A stretch of DNA of 64,000 bases from the NCBI RefSeq assembly GCF_003992595.1, contig NZ_RZNA01000045.1:40314-104313 (forward strand). The letters are read 5' to 3'. This DNA is from Flagellimonas oceanensis. Its GTDB lineage: Bacteria; Bacteroidota; Bacteroidia; Flavobacteriales; Flavobacteriaceae. A model generated the notes under the pieces. That model saw nothing but the letters and a program-made list of their open reading frames with translations. It was not told where the DNA came from and made no database searches. The position numbers were made by a program, and so were the translations under genes. Position 1 is the first letter of the stretch. Each line of letters begins with the position of its first letter. Positions 50,596-61,000 of the stretch are shown piece by piece.

Positions 50596-53082
50596 ATGCC
50601 AAAGAATTTAGTTATTGTAGAGTCCCCCGCCAAAGCAAAGACCATTGAACGATTTCTAGGAAAAGAATTTCAAGTAGAGTCAAGTTTTGGGCACATAGCC
50701 GACCTTCCCTCAAAAGAGCTCGGTGTTGATGTGGAGAACGATTTTAAGCCAAAATACACCGTAGATAAGGAGAAGAAGGCCTTGGTAAAAAAACTCAAGG
50801 ACTTGGCAAAGAAAGCAGAGACCATTTGGTTGGCCAGTGATGAGGACCGAGAAGGGGAAGCCATATCCTGGCACTTGGCAGAAGAGTTGGGCTTGGACAA
50901 AAACAAGACCAAACGAATCGTTTTCAACTCCATTACCAAATCGGCCATCCAAAAAGCGATTGAGAACCCAAGGGACATTAACTACAATTTGGTCAATGCA
51001 CAACAGGCACGTAGGGTGTTGGACCGATTGGTGGGCTATGAACTATCACCAGTGCTTTGGAAGAAAATAAAACCGGGACTTTCCGCAGGTAGGGTGCAAT
51101 CCGTAGCAGTGCGCTTGATTGTGGAACGGGAGCGCGAGATTGAAGGATTTACCCCAGAGGCCTCATTTCGTATCAAAGCGGAATTCAAAACAGATGGTGG
51201 CAATGCGTTTGCCGCTAAGCTGAACAAAACATTTCCCACGAAGGACGCAGCAGAGAAATTTCTGAAAGAAAACATTGGGGCGAACTTTTCGGTTTCCGAT
51301 TTGTCCCAAAAGCCAGCAAAGAAATCGCCAGCTGCACCCTTTACCACATCCACATTACAGCAGGAAGCTTCAAGAAAACTTTATTTTTCGGTAAGCCGAA
51401 CCATGCAGGTCGCGCAACGGTTGTACGAAGCAGGTCTCATAACCTATATGAGAACGGATAGCGTCAATCTGTCCAACGAAGCTATTGCAGCGGCAAAAGA
51501 CGCCATTCTGGACAACTATGGCGAAAAGTACAGTCAAACCAGGAACTTTACGGGCAAATCCAAAGGAGCACAAGAAGCTCACGAGGCCATTCGCCCGACC
51601 GATATGAAATTACAGTCGCCCCAACTGGAGCGCGACCAAGCAAAATTATACGAACTGATTTGGAAACGTACCCTTGCTTCGCAGATGAGCGATGCCCAAT
51701 TGGAACGTACCAATGTGAAAATAAAAGCGAGCACCCATAACGAAGAATTCTCTGCAAATGGGGAAGTGGTGAAGTTCGATGGTTTCCTTAAAGTATACCT
51801 GGAGGGAACCGATGATGAAGATGGAGAGGAGCAAGAAGGCATGTTGCCGGCCATGAAAGTGGGAGAGCCGCTTCAAAATGTGTTTATTTCCGCCACAGAA
51901 AGATTCACACGACCACCTTATAGATATTCCGAAGCCTCTTTGGTAAAGAAACTGGAAGAATTGGGAATTGGTAGACCATCCACCTACGCACCGACCATAT
52001 CAACCATCCAAAATAGAGGATATGTGGAAAAAGGTACGGTGGAAGGTTCTGAACGCAAGTACGCGCAATTGGTGCTCGAAGAAAGCAAAGTCTCAGACAA
52101 GCAACTGACGGAGATGGTCGGTTCAGAAAAAGGAAAAATCGTTCCCACGGATATCGGGATGATCGTGAACGACTTTTTGGTGACCCATTTTACCCAAATA
52201 CTGGATTATAATTTCACGGCCCAAGTAGAAGAGGATTTTGATGAGATCGCATCCGGTGAGGAGGATTGGCAAGAAATGATGAAAACTTTCTACAAGGATT
52301 TTCATCCCAATGTGTTGGAGGTCGAGGAGAATGCTGAGCGTGCCAGTGGAGAGCGTGTGTTGGGTACCGACCCAAAATCAGGCAGGCAAGTATCCGTAAG
52401 ATTGGGTCGTTTTGGACCGATGGTACAAATTGGTACGGTGGACGATGAGGAAAAACCTGAGTTCGCCAGTTTGTTGCCCGATCAGTCCATAGGTACCATT
52501 ACATTTGAAGAGGCCATGACGCTTTTTGAACTCCCAAGAAAATTGGGTGTGTACGAAGGTGAGGAAGTGGAGGCCAATGTGGGCCGTTACGGACCCTATG
52601 TCCGATTCGGAAAAAAATTCATATCCCTAGCCAAGGGCGAAAGTGCCTTTGATGTGGATATGGACCGAGCCATAGAGCTGATCATTGAAAAGCAAAAGGC
52701 CGATGCGCCAATTGCGACCTACGAAGGAAAAGACGTTACCAAAGGGAAAGGTAGGTTTGGACCTTTCATCAAATGGGACGGCATGTTCATCAATGTGAAC
52801 AAGAAATACGATTTTGACAATCTATCCGAAGGGGATATTGCTGAATTGATCGAGGCCAAAAAGAAGAAGGAAGCTGAAAAGCTCATTCAAGAATGGCCCG
52901 AAGAAAAAATCAGGATAGAAAAAGCCCGTTGGGGAAGACACAATATCATAAAAGGTAGGGTAAAGGTGGAGCTCTCCAAGGATGTGGATGCCACAAAGAT
53001 CACTTTGGAAGAAGCGCAGGCCCTACTGGAAAAGAAATCACCAAAGAAAAAAGCCAAGACAAAAGCAAAAGCTAAGAAATAG
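50596..53082 (+). CDS. topA: type I DNA topoisomerase (track ORF starts at 50563)
   Basis: 'KNLVIVESPAKAKTIERFLG', 'LASDEDREGEAISWHLA', 'GLITYMRTDS', Lys-rich C-terminus. Confidence 0.97.
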   Translation: MPKNLVIVESPAKAKTIERFLGKEFQVESSFGHIADLPSKELGVDVENDFKPKYTVDKEKKALVKKLKDLAKKAETIWLASDEDREGEAISWHLAEELGLDKNKTKRIVFNSITKSAIQKAIENPRDINYNLVNAQQARRVLDRLVGYELSPVLWKKIKPGLSAGRVQSVAVRLIVEREREIEGFTPEASFRIKAEFKTDGGNAFAAKLNKTFPTKDAAEKFLKENIGANFSVSDLSQKPAKKSPAAPFTTSTLQQEASRKLYFSVSRTMQVAQRLYEAGLITYMRTDSVNLSNEAIAAAKDAILDNYGEKYSQTRNFTGKSKGAQEAHEAIRPTDMKLQSPQLERDQAKLYELIWKRTLASQMSDAQLERTNVKIKASTHNEEFSANGEVVKFDGFLKVYLEGTDDEDGEEQEGMLPAMKVGEPLQNVFISATERFTRPPYRYSEASLVKKLEELGIGRPSTYAPTISTIQNRGYVEKGTVEGSERKYAQLVLEESKVSDKQLTEMVGSEKGKIVPTDIGMIVNDFLVTHFTQILDYNFTAQVEEDFDEIASGEEDWQEMMKTFYKDFHPNVLEVEENAERASGERVLGTDPKSGRQVSVRLGRFGPMVQIGTVDDEEKPEFASLLPDQSIGTITFEEAMTLFELPRKLGVYEGEEVEANVGRYGPYVRFGKKFISLAKGESAFDVDMDRAIELIIEKQKADAPIATYEGKDVTKGKGRFGPFIKWDGMFINVNKKYDFDNLSEGDIAELIEAKKKKEAEKLIQEWPEEKIRIEKARWGRHNIIKGRVKVELSKDVDATKITLEEAQALLEKKSPKKKAKTKAKAKK

Positions 53083-53083
53083 C

Positions 53084-53248
53084 ATGAATAAAGTAAGAAT
53101 CATTGGCCTGCTAATCCTGCTAGTCGGAATTGTAATTCGTTTTGTGCTTAAAAATGATACTATGGATTTTATTTCTGGACTCTTGGTAGGACTTGGAATT
53201 GGACTGATCATAGTTGGGAGAATCTGGGGAATAAGTACGAAGAAATAA
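53084..53248 (+). CDS. small membrane protein (54 aa)
   Basis: MNKVRIIGLLILLVGIVIRFVLKNDTMDFISGLLVGLGIGLIIVGRIWGISTKK; ATG just after the topA stop, within track ORF 52982-53248. Confidence 0.7.
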   Translation: MNKVRIIGLLILLVGIVIRFVLKNDTMDFISGLLVGLGIGLIIVGRIWGISTKK

Positions 53249-53323
53249 TATCCCTACTTTATAGCATTCATTTAGATTTCGGAATTGAATTCAAAAAAAA
53301 TATCATAAAGTTCAAATAAAAAG

Positions 53324-54481
53324 ATGGCATTTGATTTTCTGGTTCCGGTCAAGGACAAGGTATTGGCGCATTCCGAATTGTTGCCAGGACAAGCATTGGG
53401 AAAAAACGTCCACATGCACACGGAAAAGGACGGACTTCCGGTATTCGCCCATGCCGATGTTGCCATTTTTGGCGTATTGGAATCCAGAAATGCTTTTGAG
53501 AAAAAACCAGAAAAATTGGATTTGGACGAAGTCCGTATTCAACTGTACCGCTTAATGATGGGCAACTGGAACTCCACCATTATCGATATCGGGGATGTGG
53601 AGGAAGGCGATACCGTTGAGGACACCTATTTTGTGGTAAAGGAAATCGTGGCGGGGTTGCTCGAGGAAAACATCATACCCATAGTATTGGGGCTTACACA
53701 AGATATTACTTTTCCTACCTACCGCGCTTTTGATAAAATAAAGAATATGGTGAATCTGGTCTCCATCGATAGTCGGTTCGACTTTGGTGAGGACGATGAA
53801 CTGATTTCATCACATTCCTATATGAGCAAGATCATCACCGATAAGCCCAACAATCTTTTCAACTTCTCCAATATAGGATACCAGAGTTATTTCAATGCCC
53901 AGGAAGAAAAGGATTTGATGGAGCGTCTTTTTTTCGATGCCTATCGATTGGGCGAGATTGCCGCTAACATAGAATTGGCGGAACCCGTATTGCGCAGCAG
54001 TGATATTGTAAGCTTGGACTTGCGCGCCATCCGTGCCAGCGAAATGGGGATGACCCGAAATTTTTCCCCCAACGGTTTTACGGGCAGGGAGATATGTGCC
54101 ATTGCCCGCTATGCGGGAATTAGCGATAAAGTATCCCTTTTTGGCATCTACGAAGGGGAGAATTCCCATCAGGCTTTTCAGATGATAGCACAGATCATTT
54201 GGTATTTCATAGAGGGCCTGAGCTATAGGATAAAAGAATACCCAAGCTCTAAGAGCGAAGACTTCACAAAGTTTACTGTACCCACGGACACGGAGGAATT
54301 GATCTTCTTTAAAAGCCATGTCACGGAAAGATGGTGGGTGGAAGTACCAACAATTTTAGCTGAACATACTAAAACAAATTCGGTGGCGTTATTACCTTGC
54401 ACCGAAGAGGACTATTTGGATGCTTGCAACCAGAACATTCCCGAAAGGTGGTTCAAAGCCTATAGAAAGGGCTTGAACTAA
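53324..54481 (+). CDS. arginase/formimidoylglutamase-family protein
   Basis: 'IIPIVLGLTQDITFPTYRAF', 'VSIDSRFDFGEDDEL', 'SLDLRAIRASEM' resemble ureohydrolase motifs with altered metal ligands. Confidence 0.75.
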   Translation: MAFDFLVPVKDKVLAHSELLPGQALGKNVHMHTEKDGLPVFAHADVAIFGVLESRNAFEKKPEKLDLDEVRIQLYRLMMGNWNSTIIDIGDVEEGDTVEDTYFVVKEIVAGLLEENIIPIVLGLTQDITFPTYRAFDKIKNMVNLVSIDSRFDFGEDDELISSHSYMSKIITDKPNNLFNFSNIGYQSYFNAQEEKDLMERLFFDAYRLGEIAANIELAEPVLRSSDIVSLDLRAIRASEMGMTRNFSPNGFTGREICAIARYAGISDKVSLFGIYEGENSHQAFQMIAQIIWYFIEGLSYRIKEYPSSKSEDFTKFTVPTDTEELIFFKSHVTERWWVEVPTILAEHTKTNSVALLPCTEEDYLDACNQNIPERWFKAYRKGLN

Positions 54482-54604
54482 ATAAATTAAATTTTGATCA
54501 TTAATTGTTTTTACACAATAATTCATTCAAAAATCAGTTTTGAGAGTAATGAATGTGTGTAGCACAGTTATTTAAATCTTGAATCGAACAATTTAACCTA
54601 AAGT

Positions 54605-55981
54605 ATGAGAAAGCTATTCTTTTCATCTCTAGCACTTGTTTTTTTGCTTACCAGTTGTGGCTCTAAATCAAGGTCAAAAGGTGAACTAGTTGGGGTAAAG
54701 GGAAAAAAATGGCATCCAGAAAAACCCTATGGAATGGAACTGATTCCCCAAGGCGCCTTTGTTATGGGTAAAGCCGAAGAGGATCAGGCAAAAGTATTGA
54801 ACGCTCCCACAAGAACGGTTACCGTACGTTCCTTTTATATGGACGATACGGAAATCACCAATAGTGAGTACCGTCAGTTTGTGGAGTGGGTCAAGGATTC
54901 CATTGTAAGGACCAGATTGGCCATTTTGGCCGATGAGTTGGGCATAAGCCCAGAGGATGAGGGTATCGGCGAGTACGCCTTCAAGGATACCGACACCACC
55001 GAACTTTCCGTTTACGATAAGTACATGCTCGACAATTATGCGGGTATGGGAGATAATTATTATGAAGGCAGGGCCTTGAACAAAGATGTTGACCTTGTAT
55101 GGGATACTTCCGAATATCCGGATGAGTACTATGCTGAGGTTATGGACTCCATGTATCTTCCGGAAGAGGAGAGCTACAATGGATTGAGAAGCATCGATGT
55201 CACAAAAATCAAATACAAGTACAGCTGGATGGATATCGAAGCTGCTGCCAGAGCAAGATCGGGCAGTAGAAAGGACTTCATCAAACAAGAGGAACTGGAA
55301 ATTTATCCAGATACCACTGTATGGATTCGAGATTTTGAATACAGCTACAACGAGCCAATGCACAACGATTACTTCTGGCACGACGCCTATAGCGACTATC
55401 CTGTAGTGGGGGTCAACTGGATGCAGGCCAAGGCTTTCTGTAACTGGAGAACTAAATTCAAGAACGACGACCAGAAAAGTCGTGGAAAGCAATTTGTGAA
55501 CCAATTCAGATTGCCGACCGAAGCAGAATGGGAATATGCCGCAAGAGGTGGTATTGAAGGAGGTACATATCCTTGGGGTGGTCCGTATGTGATCAGTGAC
55601 ACTGGGTGTTTTATGGCCAACTTTAAACCACAACGTGGGGACTACGCAGCCGATGCAGCCCTATATACGGTAGAGGCAAAATCCTTTGAGCCCAACGAAT
55701 ACAACTTGTACAACATGGCTGGTAACGTATCTGAATGGACCAACTCCAGCTTTGATCAAGGCGCTTACGAATATCTGTCCACTATGAACCCGAACATCGG
55801 TTCACAGGACAATCAACGTAAGGTTATCCGTGGAGGTTCTTGGAAAGATGTGGCCTACTTCCTTCAGGTAAGTACCAGGGATTACGAATATCAAGATTCC
55901 GCAAGGAGTTACATCGGATTCAGAACCGTTCAAGATTACATGGGCGAGGAAGATGTCAACAGTAGCAGAAGCGGACTATAA
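54605..55981 (+). CDS. gldK: gliding motility / type IX secretion lipoprotein GldK
   Basis: SUMF1/FGE-type 'GMELIPQGAFVMGKAEEDQ', 'PTEAEWEYAARGG', 'NMAGNVSEWTNS', 'VIRGGSWKD'; first gene of gldKLMN. Confidence 0.95.
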   Translation: MRKLFFSSLALVFLLTSCGSKSRSKGELVGVKGKKWHPEKPYGMELIPQGAFVMGKAEEDQAKVLNAPTRTVTVRSFYMDDTEITNSEYRQFVEWVKDSIVRTRLAILADELGISPEDEGIGEYAFKDTDTTELSVYDKYMLDNYAGMGDNYYEGRALNKDVDLVWDTSEYPDEYYAEVMDSMYLPEEESYNGLRSIDVTKIKYKYSWMDIEAAARARSGSRKDFIKQEELEIYPDTTVWIRDFEYSYNEPMHNDYFWHDAYSDYPVVGVNWMQAKAFCNWRTKFKNDDQKSRGKQFVNQFRLPTEAEWEYAARGGIEGGTYPWGGPYVISDTGCFMANFKPQRGDYAADAALYTVEAKSFEPNEYNLYNMAGNVSEWTNSSFDQGAYEYLSTMNPNIGSQDNQRKVIRGGSWKDVAYFLQVSTRDYEYQDSARSYIGFRTVQDYMGEEDVNSSRSGL

Positions 55982-56065
55982 AATACAACGAGAGAACATT
56001 ATATAAACAAGTAAGAGTAGTAACCAAATACTTATTTTTTATATAACTTAATTAAAACTAGAATT

Positions 56066-56722
56066 ATGGCGCAGTCAAAATCAACAAAAAAGCTGTTTAA
56101 CATGGCCTACGGGCTTGGAGCATCGGTAGTAATTATTGGTGCATTGTTCAAGATCCTTCACTGGGAGTTCGGACCACTTACAGGTGGACTTCTTCTTGCA
56201 GTTGGACTTATCACTGAAGCATTGATCTTTGCCATCTCTGCATTTGAACCAGTGGACGATGAATTCGATTGGTCTTTGGTATACCCGGAATTGGCCGGTG
56301 GTGAGCAAAACGCTTCCAGAAAACAAGAAGCTAAAGATGCTCAAGAAGCTGAAGGTCTTCTTTCCAAGAAATTGGATAGCCTTCTTAAAGAAGCTAAAAT
56401 CGATTCCGATCTTTTTGCCAACTTGGGAGAAAGTATCAAGAGTTTTGAAGGTGCCGCTAAGAATATCACTCCTACAACAGACGCTATTCAGCACACTAAA
56501 AAATACTCTGAGGAATTGTCTCACGCTGCAGCTCAAATGGAATCTTTGAACAGCTTGTACAAAGTACAATTGGAAAGTGCAAGCAGACAAGCTTCCATCA
56601 ACGAAGAAGTAGTTCAGAATGCAGGTGCCTTGAAAGACCAAATGGAGTCTTTGGCCACTAACCTATCTTCTTTGAACGGAGTGTACGGAGGTATGCTTAC
56701 AGCCATGGGCGGAAAAGTCTAA
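56066..56722 (+). CDS. gldL: gliding motility protein GldL
   Basis: 'NMAYGLGASVVIIGALFKILHWEFGPLTGGLLLAVGLITEALIFAISAFEP'. Confidence 0.97.
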   Translation: MAQSKSTKKLFNMAYGLGASVVIIGALFKILHWEFGPLTGGLLLAVGLITEALIFAISAFEPVDDEFDWSLVYPELAGGEQNASRKQEAKDAQEAEGLLSKKLDSLLKEAKIDSDLFANLGESIKSFEGAAKNITPTTDAIQHTKKYSEELSHAAAQMESLNSLYKVQLESASRQASINEEVVQNAGALKDQMESLATNLSSLNGVYGGMLTAMGGKV

Positions 56723-56789
56723 TTAGAGGTTTTAAATCAACAGAAAACCAAACCAAATCAAATTAATTATTAAATCTAATTAGAAAAAC

Positions 56790-58361
56790 ATGGCAGGAGG
56801 AAAACAAACACCACGTCAGAAGATGATCAACCTTATGTACTTGATCTTCATCGCGATGTTGGCACTTAATATGAGCAAGGAAGTACTTGCCGCTTTCGGA
56901 CTGATGAACGAAAAGTTGGAAACTTCCAATACAAACATGGACGCCAATAACTCCAGCTTCTTCGCAAGCTTGGAAACCAAAGCTTCGGAAAACGAAGAAG
57001 AATACGGCGAACTGTACGAAGATGCTCAGCAGATCAAACAACTTTCAGATTCTTATTATAGCTATTTGGAAGGATTGAAGAAAGAAATGACCGCAGACTT
57101 GGAAGACCCAACGGACTATGTGGTTATGGACAAGTCTGACTACTTGGACCAAAAATTCTTTCAGGGCGATAATTTGGGCCCAGAAGGTAAAAAGTTCATG
57201 GAGCAGATCAATAATTACCGTGAAGGTGTTGTCAACGCTTTGCCAGCAGAAGGTTTTGAATCTTTGAAATCAGCGGTTAAAGCACGTTTCGCCACAGGTG
57301 GTGAAGACGGTAAAGTAGAGAAAAGAGACGGTACACGTCAAGATTGGATCAACTATCACTATGAAGGGTTCCCACTGGTGGCCTCTTTGACAAAGATGAC
57401 ACAGTTGCAGGCCGATATCAAAACTACCGAGCAAGAGGTGTTGAAAACCCTTTTGGAAGGTGAGTTGACAGAGGCTGTATCCTTGACCAACTTTGCAAGT
57501 TCTTTGAATGCTCCAAAAACAGCATACTATTCAGGAGAAAAATATGATGGTAAAATCATTGTTAGCAAGACTGACAAGACATCCACTCCTGTAAAAGCTG
57601 AATTGACTTTGGACGGAAGACCATTGACAGAAGGTAAGGATTACGAATTGGAAGCTGGTGGTATCAAAATGTTGATCAGTGCTGGTACTCCAGGTGACCA
57701 CACCATTAAAGGAACCATGACATTTATGCAAGATGGCGAAGAGGTGCCAGTGGAAGTGAACAACACTTTTGCAACAATCTCTATGCCTAACGCAGCAGTT
57801 ATTTCTGCAGATAAGATGAACGTGGTGTATCGTGGTGTTGCCAACCCAATGACGATTTCCATTCCCGGTATTCCCGATAACAAAGTATCTGCATCCGCTC
57901 CCGGTTTGAGCAGAAGAAGCGGAAGCCAGTATATTATGAACCCAGGTACAGGTAGATCGGTTACCATTACCGCTTCAGGAACATTGCCTGATGGTAAAGG
58001 AATCCGTACCTCTTCTGAGTTCCGTATCAAGGATATTCCTAGACCAACCGGTACCGTTCGAGGTGAGTCCGGTGGCATTAAAATGCCAAGGAAAAACCTT
58101 GAAATTGCAACTGTCAGTGCTATGTTGGAAGACTTTGACTTTGACTTGAACCTTGCTGTTAGCCAGTTCAGTTTCAAAGTGCCAGGTCAGCCTACGGTGG
58201 TTGTAAACGGAAACAAATTGAATGATAGAGCCAAATCTGTTCTTAGAAGAGCGGGCCGTGGCGAAACCGTTCAGATATTCGATATCCAAGCTTACATTAC
58301 AAACAACAAGAGCTACAAGTTGAAGAAAGTCTCTAATGTATTTGTTGAGCTTACAAACTAA
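56790..58361 (+). CDS. gldM: gliding motility protein GldM
   Basis: 'GGKQTPRQKMINLMYLIFIAMLALNMSKEVLAAFGLMNEKL'. Confidence 0.97.
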   Translation: MAGGKQTPRQKMINLMYLIFIAMLALNMSKEVLAAFGLMNEKLETSNTNMDANNSSFFASLETKASENEEEYGELYEDAQQIKQLSDSYYSYLEGLKKEMTADLEDPTDYVVMDKSDYLDQKFFQGDNLGPEGKKFMEQINNYREGVVNALPAEGFESLKSAVKARFATGGEDGKVEKRDGTRQDWINYHYEGFPLVASLTKMTQLQADIKTTEQEVLKTLLEGELTEAVSLTNFASSLNAPKTAYYSGEKYDGKIIVSKTDKTSTPVKAELTLDGRPLTEGKDYELEAGGIKMLISAGTPGDHTIKGTMTFMQDGEEVPVEVNNTFATISMPNAAVISADKMNVVYRGVANPMTISIPGIPDNKVSASAPGLSRRSGSQYIMNPGTGRSVTITASGTLPDGKGIRTSSEFRIKDIPRPTGTVRGESGGIKMPRKNLEIATVSAMLEDFDFDLNLAVSQFSFKVPGQPTVVVNGNKLNDRAKSVLRRAGRGETVQIFDIQAYITNNKSYKLKKVSNVFVELTN

Positions 58362-58387
58362 GAGTACAAATTAGTATATAAGTAATT

Positions 58388-59290
58388 ATGAATTGGAAAA
58401 ACGCATTATTAATAGGATTGTTGGGCGTATTGCCGGTATCAATCATGGCGCAGGCAAATATTCTGAATGCCAAGTTGCCCGAAGATATAGGTAAGAAAAC
58501 CGAAGCTCAGATAGAGCATGATGCCGATGAGCCTTTGGAATACGGTTATGTGGATGACAGGGATATCCTTTGGTCCAAGACCGTATGGGAAATCATCGAT
58601 CTTGACGAGCGAGTAAACTTTCCATTGTATTACCCAACCGATACCATAGGTATTGGAAAGGACAGAAGGTCGCTGTACCACGTTTTGATGAAGAACATCA
58701 AAAACGGAAACCTTACCGAGGTCTATACAGATTCCTACTTTACAGAAAAAAGAAAGTTGGAAGACCTTTCGGCCACTTTGAGCAAAGTGGATACCACCGA
58801 CTTAGGATACGAGCAAGTAAATGCTGGTGAGCAGGTTTCCCCGGAGTTTATTAACCAAAGGGATATAACCGCTGCCGATATCGAAGAGTTTCGTATTAAA
58901 GGAATCTGGTATTTCGACAAACGCCAAGGTGAGCTTAAGTATCGCTTATTGGGAATTGCACCAGTTGCCCCGGACGTTAACTTCATCGATGATGAGTCTA
59001 TCGATCCAGGACAGAACAAAGTGGAATTGTTCTGGGTATGGTACCCTGCGGCAAGGCAGATTTTGCACGATGCCAAAGTGTATAACCAGCGTAACTCTGC
59101 AAGACCGATTTCCTTTGATATGTTGTTGAACGCACGTCGATTCAACGGTGTTATCTACAAAGAGGAAAACGTTCACGAAGATCGTGAGATAAGCGATTAT
59201 ATTTTTGATAATGCATTGTTCCAGCTCTTGGAAGCCCAAAGAATCAAAGAGGGCATAAGAGACAGAGAGCAGGATATGTGGGCCTATTAA
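58388..59290 (+). CDS. gldN: gliding motility protein GldN
   Basis: 'YVDDRDILWSKTVWEIIDLDERVNFPLYYPTD', 'NGVIYKEENVHEDREISDYIFDNALFQLLEAQRIKE'. Confidence 0.96.
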   Translation: MNWKNALLIGLLGVLPVSIMAQANILNAKLPEDIGKKTEAQIEHDADEPLEYGYVDDRDILWSKTVWEIIDLDERVNFPLYYPTDTIGIGKDRRSLYHVLMKNIKNGNLTEVYTDSYFTEKRKLEDLSATLSKVDTTDLGYEQVNAGEQVSPEFINQRDITAADIEEFRIKGIWYFDKRQGELKYRLLGIAPVAPDVNFIDDESIDPGQNKVELFWVWYPAARQILHDAKVYNQRNSARPISFDMLLNARRFNGVIYKEENVHEDREISDYIFDNALFQLLEAQRIKEGIRDREQDMWAY

Positions 59291-59393
59291 TGAAGCCCGG
59301 TTTTTTCGACTCTTGGCCGTAGAAAACCAAAAGCTGAATTAATCCCGAAGAATTTCGGGATACCACAAAAAAATAATTCCAATTCAATACAGT

Positions 59394-59424
59394 AAAACGC
59401 CGCACTTAGTGCGGCGTTTTTTTT
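59394..59424 (+). terminator. intrinsic terminator after gldN
   Basis: aaaacgccgcacttagtgcggcgtttttttt, preceded by a second hairpin atcccgaagaatttcgggat (59342-59361). Confidence 0.85.
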
Positions 59425-59447
59425 GCATTAAACTAAAGGTTGGATGG

Positions 59448-59476
59448 TTGATTGATCGTTCAGATGTCTAATTTTG
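59448..59476 (+). promoter_or_regulatory. consensus Bacteroidota promoter
   Basis: TTG at 59448-59450, 18-nt spacer, TAATTTTG (59469-59476) matches TAnnTTTG; ATG at 59481. Confidence 0.65.
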
Positions 59477-59480
59477 CAGT

Positions 59481-60536
59481 ATGTTGGATTATATAGTAGT
59501 AGGTCTTGGTTTAGCAGGAATTTCTTTTTGCGAGGTGTTGGAAAAAGAAGGTAAATCCTTTGTAGTGATTACGGATGAGTCGCAACAAGCCTCACAAGTA
59601 GCGGGAGGCTTGTACAACCCTGTGATTCTGAAACGGTTTACCATGGCCTGGAAAGCCAAACAGCAGCTATTGGACGCTAAGCCTTTTTATCAAAGTTTAG
59701 AGAATAAATTAGGAGTTAAGTTGGATTATGAACTCCCGGTATTGCGAAAATTCGCCTCTATTGAAGAACAAAACCTATGGTTTGAGGCTGCAGACCGTCC
59801 AGATTTGGACTATTTCCTCTCAACCAAATTACTTCCGAACAGCAACCCTGTAATTGATGCCCCGCATGGCTTTGGTCAAGTTAAATATACAGGCAGGATA
59901 GACACAGCTGCTCTGGTTCGTTCCTATAAAAGTTATCTAAAGCGGACAGATTCCCTTTTGGAGGAATCCCTTGATTTTGATGAGTTGTCCATATCATCCG
60001 AACAGGTAGCGTACAAATCCTTAACAGCCAAAAACATAGTTTTTGCCAGCGGATATGGTCTCAAACAAAACCCATATTTTGGGTATCTGCCCTTGAACGG
60101 TACCAAAGGGGAATTGCTGGTCATCCATGCTCCCGATTATAAGGAGGAGAAGGTTATCAAATCATCCGTCTTTACCATTCCCATGGAAAATGACAAGTAT
60201 TTAGTGGGGGCCACTTACAAATGGAAGGACAAGACCAATGAGCCTACCGAAGCAGCCAAGAATGAACTTTTGGAAAAACTCCAGACTTTTTTAACCTGTG
60301 ATTTCGAAGTTGTTGGTCATGTGGCGGGAATTCGCCCAACCGTTACGGACCGTCGTCCTTTGGTAGGCAGGCACCCGGAGCATGAAAACTTATATGTGTT
60401 GAACGGATTTGGCTCCAGAGGAGTGTTGATTGGCCCGTATGCTTCCAAGCAATTGTTCGATTACATAGAGAATGAATCTGAACTGGACCCCGAAATGAAC
60501 ATCCAGCGATTTACCAAAAAACACTTCCCAAATTAA
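59481..60536 (+). CDS. FAD-dependent oxidoreductase (DAO family)
   Basis: 'DYIVVGLGLAGISFCEVLEKEGKSFVVITDE', 'HVAGIRPTVTDRRPLVGRHPEHENLYVLNGFGSRGVLIGPY'. Confidence 0.92.
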   Translation: MLDYIVVGLGLAGISFCEVLEKEGKSFVVITDESQQASQVAGGLYNPVILKRFTMAWKAKQQLLDAKPFYQSLENKLGVKLDYELPVLRKFASIEEQNLWFEAADRPDLDYFLSTKLLPNSNPVIDAPHGFGQVKYTGRIDTAALVRSYKSYLKRTDSLLEESLDFDELSISSEQVAYKSLTAKNIVFASGYGLKQNPYFGYLPLNGTKGELLVIHAPDYKEEKVIKSSVFTIPMENDKYLVGATYKWKDKTNEPTEAAKNELLEKLQTFLTCDFEVVGHVAGIRPTVTDRRPLVGRHPEHENLYVLNGFGSRGVLIGPYASKQLFDYIENESELDPEMNIQRFTKKHFPN

Positions 60537-60970
60537 CCCTTTACGGCCTTGTGGTTCTTAACTGAATTGGGGTCGTACTTCACGAAAAAGTTGATCCAAA
60601 TATTTCTGGACAGCCGTATGATTACAGGCATAAACACCACCAAAGTGCCCACAATGGCAATAAAAGTGGTCGGTAGCGAAGCACCAAGGAACAAAAACGA
60701 GATTACAAAAGCCGCAACCGCAAAGGCAATGCCGACAGCGTAGCTTACGTACATGGCCCCATAGAAAAAGGAGGGTTCAATCTTGTACTTCAATCCGCAA
60801 TGGGAGCATCTTTCGTTCATGCTGAAAATTTTGGACAGTGCGTACGGATTAGAGTTTTCGTACATACTCTCCTCTTGGCATCTTGGACAGTTTCCTGTTA
60901 AAATGCTGTAGATTTTGGTTCCTTTTTTTAACATTTGCAGGGCTTTTATGCAAAAGTATAAATTCGCCAA
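60533..60970 (-). CDS. DUF983 family membrane protein
   Basis: 'LTGNCPRCQEESMYE...CSHCGLKYKIEPSFFYGAMYVSYA'. Confidence 0.9.
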   Translation of the reverse strand: MANLYFCIKALQMLKKGTKIYSILTGNCPRCQEESMYENSNPYALSKIFSMNERCSHCGLKYKIEPSFFYGAMYVSYAVGIAFAVAAFVISFLFLGASLPTTFIAIVGTLVVFMPVIIRLSRNIWINFFVKYDPNSVKNHKAVKG

Positions 60971-61000
60971 TTAAAGTTTTGTAATTAAGGTCACATAAAA

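Noticed and set aside
54686-55633. 315-aa minus ORF inside gldK
   Set aside because: Long but purely antisense to GldK, with no recognisable motif.
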